From ZLKRG08 sp051006515 (lineage in GTDB: Bacteria; Actinomycetota; Actinomycetes; Nanopelagicales; Nanopelagicaceae), in contig JBPCTD010000045.1 of the NCBI GenBank assembly GCA_051006515.1, positions 1-6,357 on the forward strand: a stretch of DNA of 6,357 bases, written 5' to 3'. The translations under genes and the position numbers were made by a program. The notes below the pieces were generated by a model. It worked only from the letters and a program-made list of their open reading frames with translations. It had not been told where the DNA came from and ran no database searches. Positions 5,666 to 6,357 of this stretch are shown here, one piece after another; the stretch's first letter is position 1; each line of letters starts with the position of its first letter.

Positions 5666-6357
5666 GTGGCAAAAGTCCGTGTACACGAGTTAGCAAAGCA
5701 ACTCGGTATGGAGAGCAAGGTTGTCCTTGCTAAGTTAAAAGAGATGGGCGAATTCGTAACGAGCGCCTCATCAACAATCGAGCCGCCAGTAGCGCGACGA
5801 TTAATCGAAGCATTCCCAAATGCCAAAATTGCTGGTGAAGCAGAAGAGGTAAAGAAGCCTGCTAAAAAGGCAGCAGCTAAGAAAGCTGCGCCAAAGAAAA
5901 AAGAGGCAGATGGCTCGATAGATAATAAAATCGATCACAAACTTGCAGCAGAGTTAGCAGCAGAACTTGGCGTTGATCTTGAAGCGTTGAAAGCAGTTGA
6001 ACCAAAACCAGCTGCGCGACCAACAGCCACACCAGCGCAACCTAATAACATTCCGAAACCACCAGCTGCGCGTCCTGGTGGAAATAATCCATTTGGTTCT
6101 GCAATGCCACGACCACCACAACGTGCTGCAGGAAATAATCCATTTGGTTCTGCAATGCCACGACCTCCGCAGAAACCGCGACCAATTCGTCCAGGTGAAC
6201 AACCGCGTCCAGGTGGACGTCCAGGTTTTCCTGGCGGACAACGTCCAGGTTTTGCAGCGCGTCCACAACAAGGCGGACCAGGTTTCTCAGGCGGACAACG
6301 TCCAGGTTTTGCAGCGCGTCCACAACAAGGTTGCAGTCCTTGTGGACCATGTGGTGC
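5666..6357 (+). CDS. infB: Translation initiation factor IF-2, N-terminal part
   Basis: IF2 is the GTPase that places initiator fMet-tRNA on the 30S subunit and promotes 50S joining. Only about 230 N-terminal residues are in the window; the G domain lies beyond the right edge. Residues 1-52 form the IF2N domain (KVRVHELAKQLGM, then GEFVTSASSTIEPPVARRL), closely like actinobacterial IF2. A Lys/Ala-rich linker follows (about 62-80), then a short helical stretch (about 90-110), then a Pro/Gly/Arg-rich low-complexity linker with two sets of tandem repeats from about residue 139. The start is GTG at 5666 with AAGGAG upstream; an out-of-frame ATG at 5664 is not used. The frame stays open to the end, but the last residues (GCSPCGPCG) are cysteine-rich and out of character, and may not be genuine. 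Confidence 0.95.
   Translation, partial: MAKVRVHELAKQLGMESKVVLAKLKEMGEFVTSASSTIEPPVARRLIEAFPNAKIAGEAEEVKKPAKKAAAKKAAPKKKEADGSIDNKIDHKLAAELAAELGVDLEALKAVEPKPAARPTATPAQPNNIPKPPAARPGGNNPFGSAMPRPPQRAAGNNPFGSAMPRPPQKPRPIRPGEQPRPGGRPGFPGGQRPGFAARPQQGGPGFSGGQRPGFAARPQQGCSPCGPCG
6080..6165 (+). repeat. Two 35-base identical direct repeats (51-base period) in infB
   Basis: Bases 6080-6114 and 6131-6165 are identical, starting GGAAATAATCC and ending CCACGACC. The period is 51 bases, 17 codons, so the frame is kept, giving NNPFGSAMPRPPQ twice in the IF2 linker. Identity at third codon positions points to recent duplication. Confidence 0.9.
6221..6334 (+). repeat. Two 57-base tandem units in infB
   Basis: Units 6221-6277 and 6278-6334 encode PGFPGGQRPGFAARPQQGG and PGFSGGQRPGFAARPQQGC. 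A 41-base core is identical (6233-6273 and 6290-6330), again a whole number of codons (19). The second unit breaks from the pattern at 6331, where a third unit or the normal GGC GGA ending would be expected. Confidence 0.9.

Noticed and set aside
5664..5693. ATG at 5664 as the infB start
   Set aside because: It is out of frame with the IF2N domain and stops after nine codons; the overlapping GTG at 5666 is in frame.
6080..6334. CRISPR-like array from the 35- and 41-base repeats
   Set aside because: The repeats are in frame within infB, with only two copies of each and spacers that are themselves part of the Pro/Gly/Arg linker.
5954..6350. Minus-strand frames opposite the IF2 linker (5954-6271 and 6042-6350)
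   Set aside because: Their Trp/Arg- or Val/Leu-rich low-complexity sequences are the reverse reading of the Pro/Gly/Arg repeats in infB; no independent coding evidence.

Overview
The window is a compact stretch of housekeeping genes, all on the + strand, and both ends cut through a gene. Protein sequences and gene order (M50 protease, ispG, proS, rimP, nusA, infB) point to an actinobacterium. IspG, ProS, NusA and the IF2 N-terminus resemble the mycobacterial and streptomycete proteins as I remember them. The base composition looks clearly lower in G+C than in soil actinobacteria, and intergenic spaces are very short. Together these suggest a streamlined, low-G+C lineage such as the freshwater acI group (Nanopelagicales, Planktophila-like). 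That placement is inference from memory, not a database result.

Layout: the 3' end of a membrane site-2 metalloprotease gene (1-372); ispG (404-1549); proS (1549-3276), whose ATG shares one base with the ispG stop; a YfcA/TauE-like membrane transporter gene (3273-4013), which overlaps proS by 4 bases; a short A/C-rich leader; rimP (4061-4519); nusA (4522-5493), 2 bases later behind a strong Shine-Dalgarno; a 172-base gap with structured leader features but no ylxR; and the 5' part of infB (5666 to the end), starting at GTG.

Functionally there are two blocks. The first joins membrane proteolysis, the penultimate step of MEP isoprenoid synthesis and prolyl-tRNA charging, with a small transporter coupled to proS. 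The second is the classical rimP-nusA-infB block of 30S maturation, transcription elongation/termination control and translation initiation. In many bacteria ylxR lies between nusA and infB; here it is not visible. Its place holds a probable promoter, a chain of tiny overlapping reading frames and a strong hairpin directly in front of the infB ribosome binding site. That hairpin has an alternative pairing partner inside the first infB codons.

The infB linker contains two sets of nearly identical tandem repeats. The last 27 bases leave the repeat pattern abruptly, encode three cysteines and are partly an inverted copy of the bases just before them, so the extreme right end is suspect as an assembly or amplification artefact. 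I found no mobile element, CRISPR array, RNA gene, defence system or clearly new system. The most interesting region is the infB leader (about 5494-5690).
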